The notes: generated by a model from the letters alone, not told the origin. A DNA stretch of 64,000 bases from Pseudophaeobacter profundi (GCF_029697505.1 NZ_JARJEF010000003.1:186001-250000), one strand, 5' to 3'; counted from the stretch's first letter, positions 15,815 to 25,240 are shown. Numbers and translations: made by a program.

Positions 15815-17904
15815 GCGGCGACCATTCCCACCAGTGCCGGGCGGGCCTCAAGACCGATTTCCTCGAAGGAGAGCACCGGGTTGGTGATGCCACGCGATTT
15901 CAGAATGGTGCGCAGATAACGGCGACGCCGGGTAGAGGTCACGACAGCGGCAAAAACACCCTGATCTGTCACCGTGGTCAAACGTTCGCTCAGCCCTTCG
16001 GCGAGACGGTTGAACATATCCGGTGGTAGCGCCACATCGAGATTGCCGCCGCTGACATCCACCTGATAGGTCGAGAATGTTTCTTCCCATTCCGGTGCCA
16101 GCTGAATCAGCGGGATGGTTCCATCCGCGCGCTTCATTTCGGCCACCAGTTGGAAACCCAGACGCTGACGCACATGTTCGCAGATGGCTTCTGGCTGGGT
16201 CACATGCACGCGGGCTTCGGCGATGGCTTCCAGGATCAGCGGAATATTACGGATTGAGACCCGCTCTTCCAGCAGCAGGCGCAGCACCGAATGCAGCGTA
16301 TCCATTGGCACCTTGTCAGGCACCAGATCCTCTAGCAGTTTGCGGTTCGCTTCGGCCCGGAAGGGATCCGACAGCTCGCTCATCTCATTCAGCAAACGAC
16401 GCAGGGATTTGAAGGTCAACAGGCGGGCAAAGTTCTGCTTGATCACCTCCAGAAGGTGGGTCGCCAGAATTTCAGGCGGGGTTACCACGGTGGCCCCGGC
16501 AAGAACCGCGTCCTGCTGTTGCACCCCTTTGATCCAGCGTGCGGGGGCACCATAGACGGGTTCGGTCACATCGGTTCCAGGGGGCAGTGCATCGTGGTTG
16601 TCGGGCATCAGCGCCAGTACCATATCGGGATGCAGCGTCCCGCGCACCTGTTCCACACCCTGCACCTTGACCACATAAGTCCCACGGTCCAGATCGGCCT
16701 GATCGGTCAGCCGGATTTCCGGCAGGATCAGACCAAAGCTGGTGGCGATATGGGTCCGCATATTGGCAATGCGCGCATCCAGCCCGGTGCCGGCATCAAG
16801 CACCATGCTGACCAGATCCGGGGCGAACTCCAGGTGCAGATCGTCAAGATCCAGAATATCCCCCAGCGCCTTGCTTGGTGTTGGGTTGGCGGTTTCTTCC
16901 ATTTCTTCTTCGATTTCGGCCTCTTCCCTGGCCTGAACCTTCATCTGCAAACGATAGGCCGCAAAGCCAAGAATCCCGCCACCGATAAGAAACGGCAGGA
17001 AAGGCAGGCCGGGCACCAGTGCAAACATGATCATCAGTACAGAAACCGTGGCCAGCGCCGCCGGATGTTTGCCGAACTGATCCACCAGCGCAATATCAGT
17101 CGCGCCGGTTGCACCGCCACGGGCCAGCAGCAGCGCGGCGGCAATCGAAATGATCACAGATGGAATCTGCGATACCAGACCATCGCCAACAGTCAGAATT
17201 GCATAGGTTTCAAAGGCGGCCGAGACCGGCATTCCGTGCACCAGAACCCCCATGACCAAGCCCATGACCAGGTTCAATAGGGTGATCAGCAGGCCTGCAA
17301 CCGCATCGCCTTTGACAAATTTCGAGGCCCCATCCAGAGATCCAAAGAAAGTGGTTTCCTTCTGGTCGTTTTCCCGGCGCGCCTTGGCCGTGGCATGGTC
17401 AATGGCACCAGCAGCCATATCAGCATCAATCGCCATCTGCTTGCCCGGCATCCCATCCAGGGCAAACCGCGCCCCGACTTCGGCCATCCGGGCCGCACCC
17501 TTGTTGATCACCATGAAGTTGACGATCAGCAAAACCCCAAAGGTCACCAACCCCAGAAACACACTGCCGCCCATGACGAACTGCGCGAACCCCTGGATCA
17601 CGTCGCCCGCCGCATCGGTGCCGGTATGTCCCTGGCCAATGATCAGCTTGGTCGAGGAAATGTTCAGCGACAGCCGCAGCATCAAAGAGGCCAGCAGGAT
17701 CGTCGGAAAAGACGAGAAATCCAACGGGCGTTCGATAAACAGGGTGATGGTGAAAATCAGGATTGCCAGCCCAAAAGAGGCGGCAAGACCCACGTCCAGC
17801 ACCCAGGCCGGCATTGGCAGAATCATCATCACGATGATCGCCATCAATGCCAGCGCCAAAAGTACGGTCGGGCTAAAAAGCTGTTGAGCAGTTATCTTAG
17901 GCAC
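15811..17904 (-). CDS. flhA: Flagellar export protein FlhA
   Basis: 697 aa from the GTG at 17904. FlhA forms the nonameric export ring; its N-terminal half has about eight membrane helices and its C-terminal half docks chaperone-substrate complexes. The FHIPEP-family core is seen in FGLAILIFTITLFIERPLDF, LASLMLRLSLNISSTKLIIG and VINKGAARMAEVGARFALDG then MPGKQMAIDADM. The frame is open to 17982 with ATGs at 17982 and 17946, but the GTG has AAGAGA upstream and matches family length. It is the first gene of the flhA-fliR-flhB-fliJ-like operon. Confidence 0.95.
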   Translation of the reverse strand: MPKITAQQLFSPTVLLALALMAIIVMMILPMPAWVLDVGLAASFGLAILIFTITLFIERPLDFSSFPTILLASLMLRLSLNISSTKLIIGQGHTGTDAAGDVIQGFAQFVMGGSVFLGLVTFGVLLIVNFMVINKGAARMAEVGARFALDGMPGKQMAIDADMAAGAIDHATAKARRENDQKETTFFGSLDGASKFVKGDAVAGLLITLLNLVMGLVMGVLVHGMPVSAAFETYAILTVGDGLVSQIPSVIISIAAALLLARGGATGATDIALVDQFGKHPAALATVSVLMIMFALVPGLPFLPFLIGGGILGFAAYRLQMKVQAREEAEIEEEMEETANPTPSKALGDILDLDDLHLEFAPDLVSMVLDAGTGLDARIANMRTHIATSFGLILPEIRLTDQADLDRGTYVVKVQGVEQVRGTLHPDMVLALMPDNHDALPPGTDVTEPVYGAPARWIKGVQQQDAVLAGATVVTPPEILATHLLEVIKQNFARLLTFKSLRRLLNEMSELSDPFRAEANRKLLEDLVPDKVPMDTLHSVLRLLLEERVSIRNIPLILEAIAEARVHVTQPEAICEHVRQRLGFQLVAEMKRADGTIPLIQLAPEWEETFSTYQVDVSGGNLDVALPPDMFNRLAEGLSERLTTVTDQGVFAAVVTSTRRRRYLRTILKSRGITNPVLSFEEIGLEARPALVGMVAA

Positions 17905-18326
17905 GAGGTTTCTCTTGTTCTGGAGCAGGTAGATTGCTGATTTCATCACCGGATCCGTGCAGGGCCAAAAGCCCGCCACCAAAGCCGGATGGGAGTAACG
18001 AAGATGCTGATTTTGAATGATTTAAAGCAGAAAAACCCAATCTCACAGGCCATGCTACTGCTGCTGTCTGGGGCCAGTTCCAGGCCGGACGGCGAACCGC
18101 CCGGCAGGCATCACAACTGGCATCACTGCGGGCAAACGCCCCGCCTGCCCCGCCATTCAGCGGTTCTGAGATTTGTAAAGCTAACGGCATTCTGCCTGTC
18201 CAATCGGGGATTATTCTAAAATCCAAGTTAGTTTCAGACCGTTGACAAAGTGTTAGCATCCATGACGAAAGGCCGCCCCATCGGAACGGCCTTTCACGAT
18301 TTTAACGGTCTTCGCTTTCCCAGTGC
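17905..18326. other. Gene-poor gap before flhA
   Basis: 422 bases without a convincing gene. A plus-strand frame at 18004-18219 has GGGAG before its ATG but codes for a low-complexity 71-residue peptide; a minus-strand frame at 17897-18259 also looks like noise. The flhA-operon promoter must lie here, yet I saw no TTAA-N7-TTAA site. The terminator at 18267 belongs to the gene on the right. Confidence 0.5.
18267..18295 (-). terminator. Terminator of the motA-containing operon
   Basis: The stem GAAAGGCCG / CGGCCTTTC is 9 bp with an 11-base loop. It lies 32 bases beyond the stop of the 854-aa gene; on the minus strand the hairpin ends in CTTTCG. Confidence 0.65.
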
Positions 18327-20891
18327 CTAGCTCTCGGGCGGTTTATTCGCAGCATCAACCCGGTTCAGCAGATCCAGAATATTATCGCGGGTACCGATAC
18401 TGCTATCGACGAGCGCGCGGGCATGGGCCAGCGGCGACAGGCCTTCCGGGTCCTGGCTGGTCTCGGAGATCTGGGTCGTTACTGTCGCGACCTGACCAAA
18501 GGGGGCAGTCTCATCGGCGGTCAGGGTCTCAAGCCCTTCTGAATTTTCCGAATGCCAGAACCCACGCGCCGCAGCGTTCACTTCTTCTTCGGCCAGCATA
18601 TACTCACCCGAGCGGGCATATTCACCATTGCGCCACAGGGCCTCGGCCCGCATCCGGTTCGCAGCAGAGCCATCCAGCCCCATCAGCTCGACCAGGGCGC
18701 TATGTGGTTTGCCCAGCGCCAAAGCGGTTTCCGCCATCATCAAGCGGCGATCCTTGTTTTCCGGTTCAAGCGCCAGCTTTTGCAGCAGCGATTGCGCCTG
18801 CTCGGCAAAGCCGAGATCCAACAGGCGGCGCGCCATGATTTCCGCCACTGGCGCGGCTTCGGCGGCAGTCGCCCGACCGGCAAAGACCAGGGCATACTGC
18901 AGGAAGGTCACGTCATCAGCCCGTTCGGTCAGTAGCGTCATCAATGGCTCGATCACGTCGACCCGCGCGGCGGGCCCATCACGGTGGGTCACATTCTGCA
19001 GTTCATCAAATGCCTGCGGGAACTGTCCGGTCAAGGCCATCGCGATTACGCCAGCCTGACGCAAAGCCCCACCCAGTTCGGTTTCCCGGCTTTCCAATTC
19101 GTAGGAAGCGATCAACTCTGGCACATCCGGCGACAAAGCCTTGCGCTCTTTATAGCTGAGTGTAATCAGGTCGATCAAAGCCGTTGGCGCGCTTTCGGTC
19201 CGTCCGGCCACTTCGTCGGTCAGCTTTTCCGCGACCACCTCGGTGTCACCTTCCAACTCAGCAATCGCGGCCTCTGCCAGGTTCAGTTCGGGCACATGGT
19301 CCATACCGGTACGACCAACCGAGCGAAGAATCGCCTCGGCAATGTGAAGCTCTCCAGATTCGGCAAACAAAGAGCTGAGCTGAGGGCCAAAGTTCACCCG
19401 CAGATGCACCGGCAATCTGGCAAACCCCTGCTGGATTGCATCGGTATTGGCTGTCTTGCGCAGGCTGCCATCCGCCAGAACAGACCAAAGCGCGGCTTCG
19501 CTGTTGCAGCCCTGCTGGCCGGAAAACGGATGGTTGATACCAAGATCCCGGCCGTCCATCAGATCCGCCATCGCCAAAAGTGTAGCCTGATGCCCTGGAT
19601 CGACCCGTTCGGGTGGCAACATTGCCAGCGTAGAACGTGCCTCTGCCCCAAAGCCGAAATAGAGATACAGCTTGGCCAAGGCCCGCACGCTGGCCGGGTT
19701 AATATCGTCAAACTCTCGCACCAGGGCGCCCCGCAATGGGCCGAGCTGATCCGAAAAAGAACTGTCATTGCCCCAGCTATGCACGGCGATCTGACGATCT
19801 GGCATGCAATGGTCATCCACTTTCGTCGCCGGATCACGGGTTGCAAACAGCCCCGTCTGTCGGTCAATCGCCGAGGTCACCGAAACATTATCCAACGGGT
19901 TCAGCGGCCGATCTGAACGGCCCAGCGTTTCCAGCGGGCGGTTGCCGTCGGTTGCGGCCTGAGCCACATCCAGCAGGCCCTGGTTCGCGGCCCGGCCAAT
20001 CTGTTGCAACAGACGGTGTTCGGATGCATTGACGATGGCAGCCCGCGCGGTTTCATCCATATTCAGCAATAGATTAACCTCGGGCAATTCACGGTTCTTG
20101 TCTTCTGGCGCAGGTTCTTCTGGTGCGGCAATCTGCGGCTGGTTCAATCCCAGTTCGGCATCCAGGCCAGCCGCCAGAACCGCAGACCCACGCGATCCAA
20201 CCGGCGCAGGCTCGGCAAAACGAGCAGATTCGGCGGCCAGTTCTGCACTGGTTTTGGCTGGTGCTGTCTCTGTTTCTGCCGCGCGCAGCTGCGCTGTTGC
20301 ACCGCCGGCAAGACCGGGGCGCAGGGTTGAATTCTGGCTCAAGGCTATGCGTGCATCGGCAACCGCACCCTGTGTCAGATTGAAACGATAACCCGAAGTC
20401 GCTGGCGCAGAATTCATTGGCTGTTGTGAAGGCATATCCACAGGCGCACCAAGAGAGAGGGTGCCAAAGACCGACGGCACCGGGGCGGCGCCCAGGTTTC
20501 TGGCCACTTGCCGATTGCCCACCGGATTGCCATCCCCGTCAGCAATATCGACAACCAGATACCCATTGCCTTGCAGGTACGATCGGATCTTACAGTCACA
20601 TCCCAAAGCCATCTTCAGCGGTTGCCCCGCACCGCTCTGGCTGATCTGTTGCAGCCGCTTGCGCGGGATCAGATCAAACACCCGCGACGTATCAAAGACG
20701 GCCGAAGGCGCATTCAGTTTAAGGCTTGCCGACCGCCCGGACTGGTCCAGGGACCATGTGGCACCATCGGGCAGGCGCATGACCAGACGAGAGAAGCCAT
20801 CATGTTCCCCGGAACGGGTAACAATGGTCTGTGCCTGGGCTGAGCCCGCCGCCACGCCAAGGGCGGCTATCGCAAATGCGCGCCAAATCAT
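18327..20891 (-). CDS. Large periplasmic motor-associated protein, MotC-like candidate
   Basis: 854 aa, signal peptide ending AGSAQAQ (about residue 21). Residues 22-120 have AMIN-like spacing: FSRLVMRLPDGATWSLDQSG, later GNGYLVVDIADG. A long Ala/Pro-rich linker follows, then from about residue 380 helical pairs resembling TPR/Sel1 solenoids (e.g. RALAKLYLYFGFGAEARSTL, AERIMARRLLDLG-like segments). The stop-start overlap with motA is four bases, so it is made with the stator. In Sinorhizobium a periplasmic protein, MotC, binds MotB, and MotE is its folding chaperone; a MotE-like gene is two genes upstream here. Homology to MotC is not shown by any motif I can see, and the protein is far larger. 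A MotF-type motor protein is another possibility. Confidence 0.55.
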   Translation of the reverse strand: MIWRAFAIAALGVAAGSAQAQTIVTRSGEHDGFSRLVMRLPDGATWSLDQSGRSASLKLNAPSAVFDTSRVFDLIPRKRLQQISQSGAGQPLKMALGCDCKIRSYLQGNGYLVVDIADGDGNPVGNRQVARNLGAAPVPSVFGTLSLGAPVDMPSQQPMNSAPATSGYRFNLTQGAVADARIALSQNSTLRPGLAGGATAQLRAAETETAPAKTSAELAAESARFAEPAPVGSRGSAVLAAGLDAELGLNQPQIAAPEEPAPEDKNRELPEVNLLLNMDETARAAIVNASEHRLLQQIGRAANQGLLDVAQAATDGNRPLETLGRSDRPLNPLDNVSVTSAIDRQTGLFATRDPATKVDDHCMPDRQIAVHSWGNDSSFSDQLGPLRGALVREFDDINPASVRALAKLYLYFGFGAEARSTLAMLPPERVDPGHQATLLAMADLMDGRDLGINHPFSGQQGCNSEAALWSVLADGSLRKTANTDAIQQGFARLPVHLRVNFGPQLSSLFAESGELHIAEAILRSVGRTGMDHVPELNLAEAAIAELEGDTEVVAEKLTDEVAGRTESAPTALIDLITLSYKERKALSPDVPELIASYELESRETELGGALRQAGVIAMALTGQFPQAFDELQNVTHRDGPAARVDVIEPLMTLLTERADDVTFLQYALVFAGRATAAEAAPVAEIMARRLLDLGFAEQAQSLLQKLALEPENKDRRLMMAETALALGKPHSALVELMGLDGSAANRMRAEALWRNGEYARSGEYMLAEEEVNAAARGFWHSENSEGLETLTADETAPFGQVATVTTQISETSQDPEGLSPLAHARALVDSSIGTRDNILDLLNRVDAANKPPES

Positions 20892-21757
20892 GCTGCGTCC
20901 TGTTTCACCGATCTAAGGGCCTCTTCCAGTTCAGAGAAGCCGGGGCGGATATGCGAAGGTGTGTTCTGGCGACCAACTTCGATACAGATGGCAGCCGCGT
21001 GGTTATGCAGGTTTGCAACCAGAACTTCGCGGATCAGTTTGTAAAAATGCGAGTCCTCTTCGGTGATGGTTTTCACCTTGTCGGCAAAAGGACCAACCAG
21101 GCCGTAGGCCAGAAAAACCCCAAGGAATGTCCCGACAAGCGCGCCACCAATCATCTTGCCCAGCACCTCGGGCGGCTGGTCGATCGCGGCCATCGTCTTG
21201 ATCACGCCCAGAACCGCAGCCACAATCCCCAAAGCAGGCAGGCCATCTGCCATGGTTTGCAATGCGTGGCTGGAATGCAGCGCGTGATGATGGTTGGCCT
21301 CCATGCGTTTTTCCAGCACTTCTTCAACCTGGTGCGGATCGTCGTAGTTCATCGAAGCGGAGCGCATGGTATCGCAGATCAGGTTCACCGCCTCGCCATC
21401 GGCCAGGATTTTTGGGTATTTGTTGAACACGGATGAATTTTCCGGATCCTCGATGTGCTGTTCAACCTCGACCGGGTTGGCACGGGCAATACGGATCAAC
21501 GAAAACAACAGGCAGAGCAGATCGCGGTAGTCATCCGACTTCCATTTGGGCCCTTTGAACACCTTGCCCAGATCTTTTAGGGTATGCTTGACGCTGCTCA
21601 TGTCGTTGCTGATCAGGAATGCCCCAACTGCCGCACCGCCAATCATCATCAACTCAAAGGGTAGCGATTTAAGAATAATCCCCATTTTGCCACCCGCCAG
21701 CAGATACCCGCCGAACACCATGACAAAGATAATCAGGATACCTACAATTCCGACCAT
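20888..21757 (-). CDS. motA: Flagellar stator protein MotA
   Basis: 289 aa, four membrane helices (first at residues 2-20, second 33-50, last pair near 165-215). MotA with MotB forms the ion-driven stator. The family signature GLPALGIVAAVLGVIKTMAA is at about residues 172-191, then IGGALVGTFLGVFLAYGLVG. The cytoplasmic loop between helices 2 and 3 carries the charged residues that act on FliG. motB is 12 kb away at 33482. motA overlaps the large periplasmic gene downstream and lies 76 bases after the motE-like gene. Confidence 0.97.
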   Translation of the reverse strand: MVGIVGILIIFVMVFGGYLLAGGKMGIILKSLPFELMMIGGAAVGAFLISNDMSSVKHTLKDLGKVFKGPKWKSDDYRDLLCLLFSLIRIARANPVEVEQHIEDPENSSVFNKYPKILADGEAVNLICDTMRSASMNYDDPHQVEEVLEKRMEANHHHALHSSHALQTMADGLPALGIVAAVLGVIKTMAAIDQPPEVLGKMIGGALVGTFLGVFLAYGLVGPFADKVKTITEEDSHFYKLIREVLVANLHNHAAAICIEVGRQNTPSHIRPGFSELEEALRSVKQDAA

Positions 21758-21833
21758 AGGGTCACTCCAAATCTAATTGCTTTATCCAAGCCTAGGCGAG
21801 TCTGATTAAGAAAGCCTGAGCGCTAGAGACAAG

Positions 21834-22457
21834 TTATTCCTTGGGAACACCGCTGTGACGGCCTGCCATCACAACACTGATGGTATAGGCAGCTTCCGGG
21901 CTCAGGCCGGCCATGATGCCAGCTGCTGCTTCGGGTCGCATACGGGCCAGGAAGCCGGCGGCGAAATTGGGATCCATCTCTTCAAACAGGGCTGCCGATT
22001 CTTTGGGCTTCATCTGTTCGTAAACGGTGGTCAGTCGACCGACATCTGCCTCGGTCGCGCCATCCGCCAGCGCCAGGGTAGAGCGCAGCGCTTCCTCGGC
22101 CTGCTCCAGAGCTGCCAATTTGCGATCAATCGCGGCATCGGCGATTCCCAGGGCCTTCTGGCGATCTTCGATCTCTGCCTCTCGCGCTTCCAATACGGCT
22201 TCGCGTTCCTGAAAGGCTGCCAGCATCGCCTGCAATTCCGCCGAAGACGGCATGCCGTCGCGGTGCAATGCACCGCCATCATTCTGCGATTCGGCCCCAC
22301 CTTTATCCATGCTGGAAACCTCCCGCGCGATCGCAGGGCCTGCTTCCATGCCCAGGCGAACCAACGCCGAGCCGATCAACAGAAAGGACAGCATCATCAG
22401 CGCACTGCTGCGGCTGCGCCCCGGCTTCTTGGCCTTTGCTTTCTTTGTGCTCATCAT
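21834..22457 (-). CDS. MotE-like protein (membrane anchor, coiled coil, MgtE-N-like helices)
   Basis: 207 aa. A basic N-terminus (TKKAKAKKPGRSRSS) leads to one hydrophobic segment (about residues 18-36). A coiled coil follows at about residues 72-130 (LQAMLAAFQEREAVLEAREA then EIEDRQKALG), then an MgtE-N/FliG-like helical end: VYEQMKPKESAALFEEMDPN then FAAGFLARMRPEAAAGIMAG. MotE in rhizobia is a periplasmic chaperone for MotC. It overlaps the gene upstream by four bases (ATGA). The MgtE-N fold is shared with FliG, so a contact with the rotor or stator cannot be excluded. Confidence 0.7.
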   Translation of the reverse strand: MMSTKKAKAKKPGRSRSSALMMLSFLLIGSALVRLGMEAGPAIAREVSSMDKGGAESQNDGGALHRDGMPSSAELQAMLAAFQEREAVLEAREAEIEDRQKALGIADAAIDRKLAALEQAEEALRSTLALADGATEADVGRLTTVYEQMKPKESAALFEEMDPNFAAGFLARMRPEAAAGIMAGLSPEAAYTISVVMAGRHSGVPKE

Positions 22458-22930
22458 GCCACCCGATTCTTGTCACGGTTGTGGCGCACAAACATCACGC
22501 CTGCCGATTTGCCGGTCTCTTCCGCCACAGGTTCTGGCGCAGCTTCAGCCGCCCGGTTGGTTTCATAGGCAACGGCCAGGGCATCACGCTCTTCCGCCTC
22601 TGCGACAGCCATCTCGCGGGTGCGCTGAGGGGCAGCGGCAGCCGCCTCGGGCATGTCATGCATAGAGGCCATCATCAGCTCTAGCCGCTGCGCCACCTGT
22701 TCGGCGCGCCCGGTCAACTGATCCAGCGCCTGGCTAGAGCCCTCAGTCACCTTGCGGGCCGTTGCGAAAGATTTATTCAAATCATCTACTTGCGAGGAAA
22801 GAACAGCAACGGCACCGCCGACGCCTTTTTCCAGGTCATTGAACCGCTTGAGTCGGCGCGAGAGCACCAGACAATAAAATCCAGCCCCAAGGGCCCCTGC
22901 TGCAAGCAGGATATCAGCAATAAGGTCCAT
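22454..22930 (-). CDS. Membrane-anchored coiled-coil protein of the motor operon
   Basis: 158 aa. One hydrophobic segment at about residues 4-22, then a helical stretch (FNDLEKGVGGAVAVLSSQVD then LNKSFATARKV, about 30-90), and an Ala/Glu-rich, likely disordered C-terminus with RHNRDKNRVA at the end. I recognise no family. It sits between fliL (10 bases) and the motE-like gene (4-base overlap), so it is made together with stator-associated proteins. A role in stator or basal-body assembly is inferred from position only. Confidence 0.6.
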   Translation of the reverse strand: MDLIADILLAAGALGAGFYCLVLSRRLKRFNDLEKGVGGAVAVLSSQVDDLNKSFATARKVTEGSSQALDQLTGRAEQVAQRLELMMASMHDMPEAAAAAPQRTREMAVAEAEERDALAVAYETNRAAEAAPEPVAEETGKSAGVMFVRHNRDKNRVA

Positions 22931-22940
22931 CCCGTTACTC

Positions 22941-23465
22941 CTAGTTCAGTACGAATTCCATGATCAGCAAATCACGCACACGCCCCTGTCCGGTGGCTAT
23001 GTTGATTCGCCGCAGCATCTGTGCGCGCAGTCTTGGCAGCGCCATCGGATCGGACAGATCCTCAAGCTCCAAGGCGCGAAGATAGCTATTCAGTACATCG
23101 ACTACACGGGGGAGGACTTTTTCGACCTCGACCTGGTGGATCTTATCCACCTCTAGTTGTGCGCTGAACCGCAAGTGTTTAATGCCGCTTGCTTTGCGCA
23201 GCGTAATCACAATGGGTTCCATCTCGATGAAGGCGAGCTGGGCAATATCTGCCGCCGACTCACCACTATCTACGCCTTCTGGCGCTGCTACAGCCGCGGG
23301 AACCTCAGTGTGTTCCGCGGATCGACCAAAAGGAAGAAGCCCTGACGAGACCGCAAAAAAACCGCCACCGCCACCTGCAATTGCAAGGACGACCCCAATG
23401 ATGAGGGGCAGTTTGCTTTTGGGCTTTGTTGCGTCTTCTTCCGCATTCACTACAGCGTCTGTCAT
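22941..23465 (-). CDS. fliL: FliL family protein (second copy)
   Basis: 174 aa from the ATG at 23465, chosen because AGGAAA lies 6 bases upstream; an ATG at 23498 would add eleven residues but its AGGGG is too close. Cytoplasmic basic tail, one membrane helix (about residues 18-40), then the periplasmic FliL domain: EMEPIVITLRKASGIKHLRF and VLPRVVDVLNSYLRALELED, ending DLLIMEFVLN. FliL rings support stator function. This copy matches the family better than the one at 11807. It is the first gene of the block running to the 854-aa protein and is divergent from fliF. Confidence 0.9.
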   Translation of the reverse strand: MTDAVVNAEEDATKPKSKLPLIIGVVLAIAGGGGGFFAVSSGLLPFGRSAEHTEVPAAVAAPEGVDSGESAADIAQLAFIEMEPIVITLRKASGIKHLRFSAQLEVDKIHQVEVEKVLPRVVDVLNSYLRALELEDLSDPMALPRLRAQMLRRINIATGQGRVRDLLIMEFVLN

Positions 23466-23511
23466 GGCTTTTCCTAAAACGTCGTGCAAAGCCTTCATAA
23501 CCCCTGAGGGA

Positions 23512-23526
23512 CTAACCGAATGTTAA
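23512..23526. promoter_or_regulatory. CtrA-like site, fliL/fliF promoter
   Basis: CTAA-N7-TTAA has one mismatch to the CtrA consensus. The first half continues as CTAACC. It lies in the 119-base gap between the divergent fliL and fliF starts. Confidence 0.5.
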
Positions 23527-23584
23527 GGCCCCTCGGTCAAAAAGGGGTCACGCCGGACAGAATGCCGGTGCGACGGAGGTTACA

Positions 23585-25240
23585 TTGCAGCAGATCAAGA
23601 ATGTCTGGACTGGTTTGGATACGCGCAAGCGGTTGATTGTGGCAGGCGCCACAGCAGCAGTCATTGCAAGCGTGTTTGCTATGTCCCATGTGGCAAGCAA
23701 GCCCACCATGAGATTGCTCTATGCTGGGCTGGAAAGTGGCTCGGCAGGGGATGTTGTGCGGTCTTTGGAACAGACTGGCACACCATATGAAGTACGCGGC
23801 GGCTCTATATATGTGCCGTCCGATCGCCGGGATGAACTGCGCATGACGCTCGCCAGTGAAGGTCTGCCCGCAAATGGCGGCCGTGGCTATGAGCTGCTCG
23901 ATTCGCTTACCGGGTTTGGCACCACATCGCAGATGTTTGACGCGGCCTACTGGCGCGCCAAAGAAGGAGAGCTGGCCCGAACCATCGTTGCCAGCCCCCA
24001 CATTAGCCAGGCCCGCGTTCATATTGCCAATACAGGCGCCAATCCCTTTCAACGCACCGTAGATCCAACAGCCTCCGTATCTGTGGTGCCTTTGGGATCG
24101 CCAATCACACCGGCCCAGGCCAATGCGATTCGCTTTCTGGTTGCTTCTGCTGTCACCGGTCTTGCGGTAGATAACGTCGCCGTGATCGACGCCAATGGGT
24201 CGCTCATCGGTTCTCCCGAAGCCGCCGCAGCTGCCGGCGCTGGGACGGATGACCGCTCGCAGTCGATTCGAGAACGGGTGCTGCGCCTGATTGAAGCCCG
24301 CGTCGGACATGGCAATGCCGTGGTCGAAGTCAGCGTCGACACCGTCACCGACACAGAATCGATCCGCGAAAAGCTGGTGGATCCCGCTAGCCGCGTCGCG
24401 ATCAGCACAGATGTCGAAGAACGCGCCGATGTCTCAAGCAACCAGTCCGGTGAAGTCACCGTAGCCTCCAATATTCCCGATGGGGATGCGGCTTCTGGCC
24501 AGGGCTCCAAGAACAACACCACCGCCACACGCGAGCGGGTGAACTACGAGATCTCGGAGACCGAGAAAGAAATCATCCGCGGCCCTGGTGCCATCAAACG
24601 GCTGACAGTAGCTGTGCTGATAAATGGCACTACCGGCACCAACGAAGCTGGTGAAACGATCTTTGAACCCCGCCCCGAGGAAGAACTGAGCGCCATGCGC
24701 GAGCTGATCTCCTCTGCTATCGGGTTTGACGAATCGCGCGGTGACGTCATCACCCTGAAATCCATGGACCTGCCCAGCATAGAGCCGCAGGGCACCGAAG
24801 CGACCTCCTCCTTCATGGACAATATCTACTTCGATGCCATGGGAATCATCCAGATCGCGGCGCTTGCCCTTGTTACCCTGGTGCTTGGTCTCTTTGTGGT
24901 ACGCCCGATTCTGGCCGGCAAAAACGAAGGTTTGCCCGCTCTTGGCGCCCCGGATGCACCCGACATGGGTGGGCTGCCGGATCTGCCAGCTATGGGCACA
25001 GCACCCGGCATGGGCGATTTCATGATGAACCCGGATCTTGGGTCCAACATAGCCCTGGATGGTGAAATTCAGGATGGCAACGGCCAGTTCGGCGGCATCG
25101 GCGATATGGGTGGCCTGCCCGCGCTTGGCGGCGGTGGCGAAAACCCAGTTGATCGCCTGCGCGACATGATCGGCGAACGCCAAGAAGAAACTGTCCAGAT
25201 CCTTCGGGGCTGGCTTGAAGAAAATGAGGAGCGCGCATAA
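23585..25240 (+). CDS. fliF: MS-ring protein FliF
   Basis: 551 aa with a TTG start; GGAGG lies 5 bases upstream and no ATG fits. FliF builds the MS ring in the inner membrane. Two membrane helices are seen (about residues 17-35 and 415-440). The ring-building motifs are LRMTLASEGLPANGGRGYEL then LDSLTGF, and the long LARTIVASPHISQARVHIAN region. The C-terminal tail, which normally binds FliG, is present (ERQEETVQILRGWLEENEER), although no fliG is in the window. Coupled to fliH by TAATG. Confidence 0.96.
   Translation: MQQIKNVWTGLDTRKRLIVAGATAAVIASVFAMSHVASKPTMRLLYAGLESGSAGDVVRSLEQTGTPYEVRGGSIYVPSDRRDELRMTLASEGLPANGGRGYELLDSLTGFGTTSQMFDAAYWRAKEGELARTIVASPHISQARVHIANTGANPFQRTVDPTASVSVVPLGSPITPAQANAIRFLVASAVTGLAVDNVAVIDANGSLIGSPEAAAAAGAGTDDRSQSIRERVLRLIEARVGHGNAVVEVSVDTVTDTESIREKLVDPASRVAISTDVEERADVSSNQSGEVTVASNIPDGDAASGQGSKNNTTATRERVNYEISETEKEIIRGPGAIKRLTVAVLINGTTGTNEAGETIFEPRPEEELSAMRELISSAIGFDESRGDVITLKSMDLPSIEPQGTEATSSFMDNIYFDAMGIIQIAALALVTLVLGLFVVRPILAGKNEGLPALGAPDAPDMGGLPDLPAMGTAPGMGDFMMNPDLGSNIALDGEIQDGNGQFGGIGDMGGLPALGGGGENPVDRLRDMIGERQEETVQILRGWLEENEERA

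Noticed and set aside
17897-18259. Minus-strand frame of 120 codons upstream of flhA
   Set aside because: It overlaps the likely flhA start, its composition is not protein-like and it has no ribosome-binding site.
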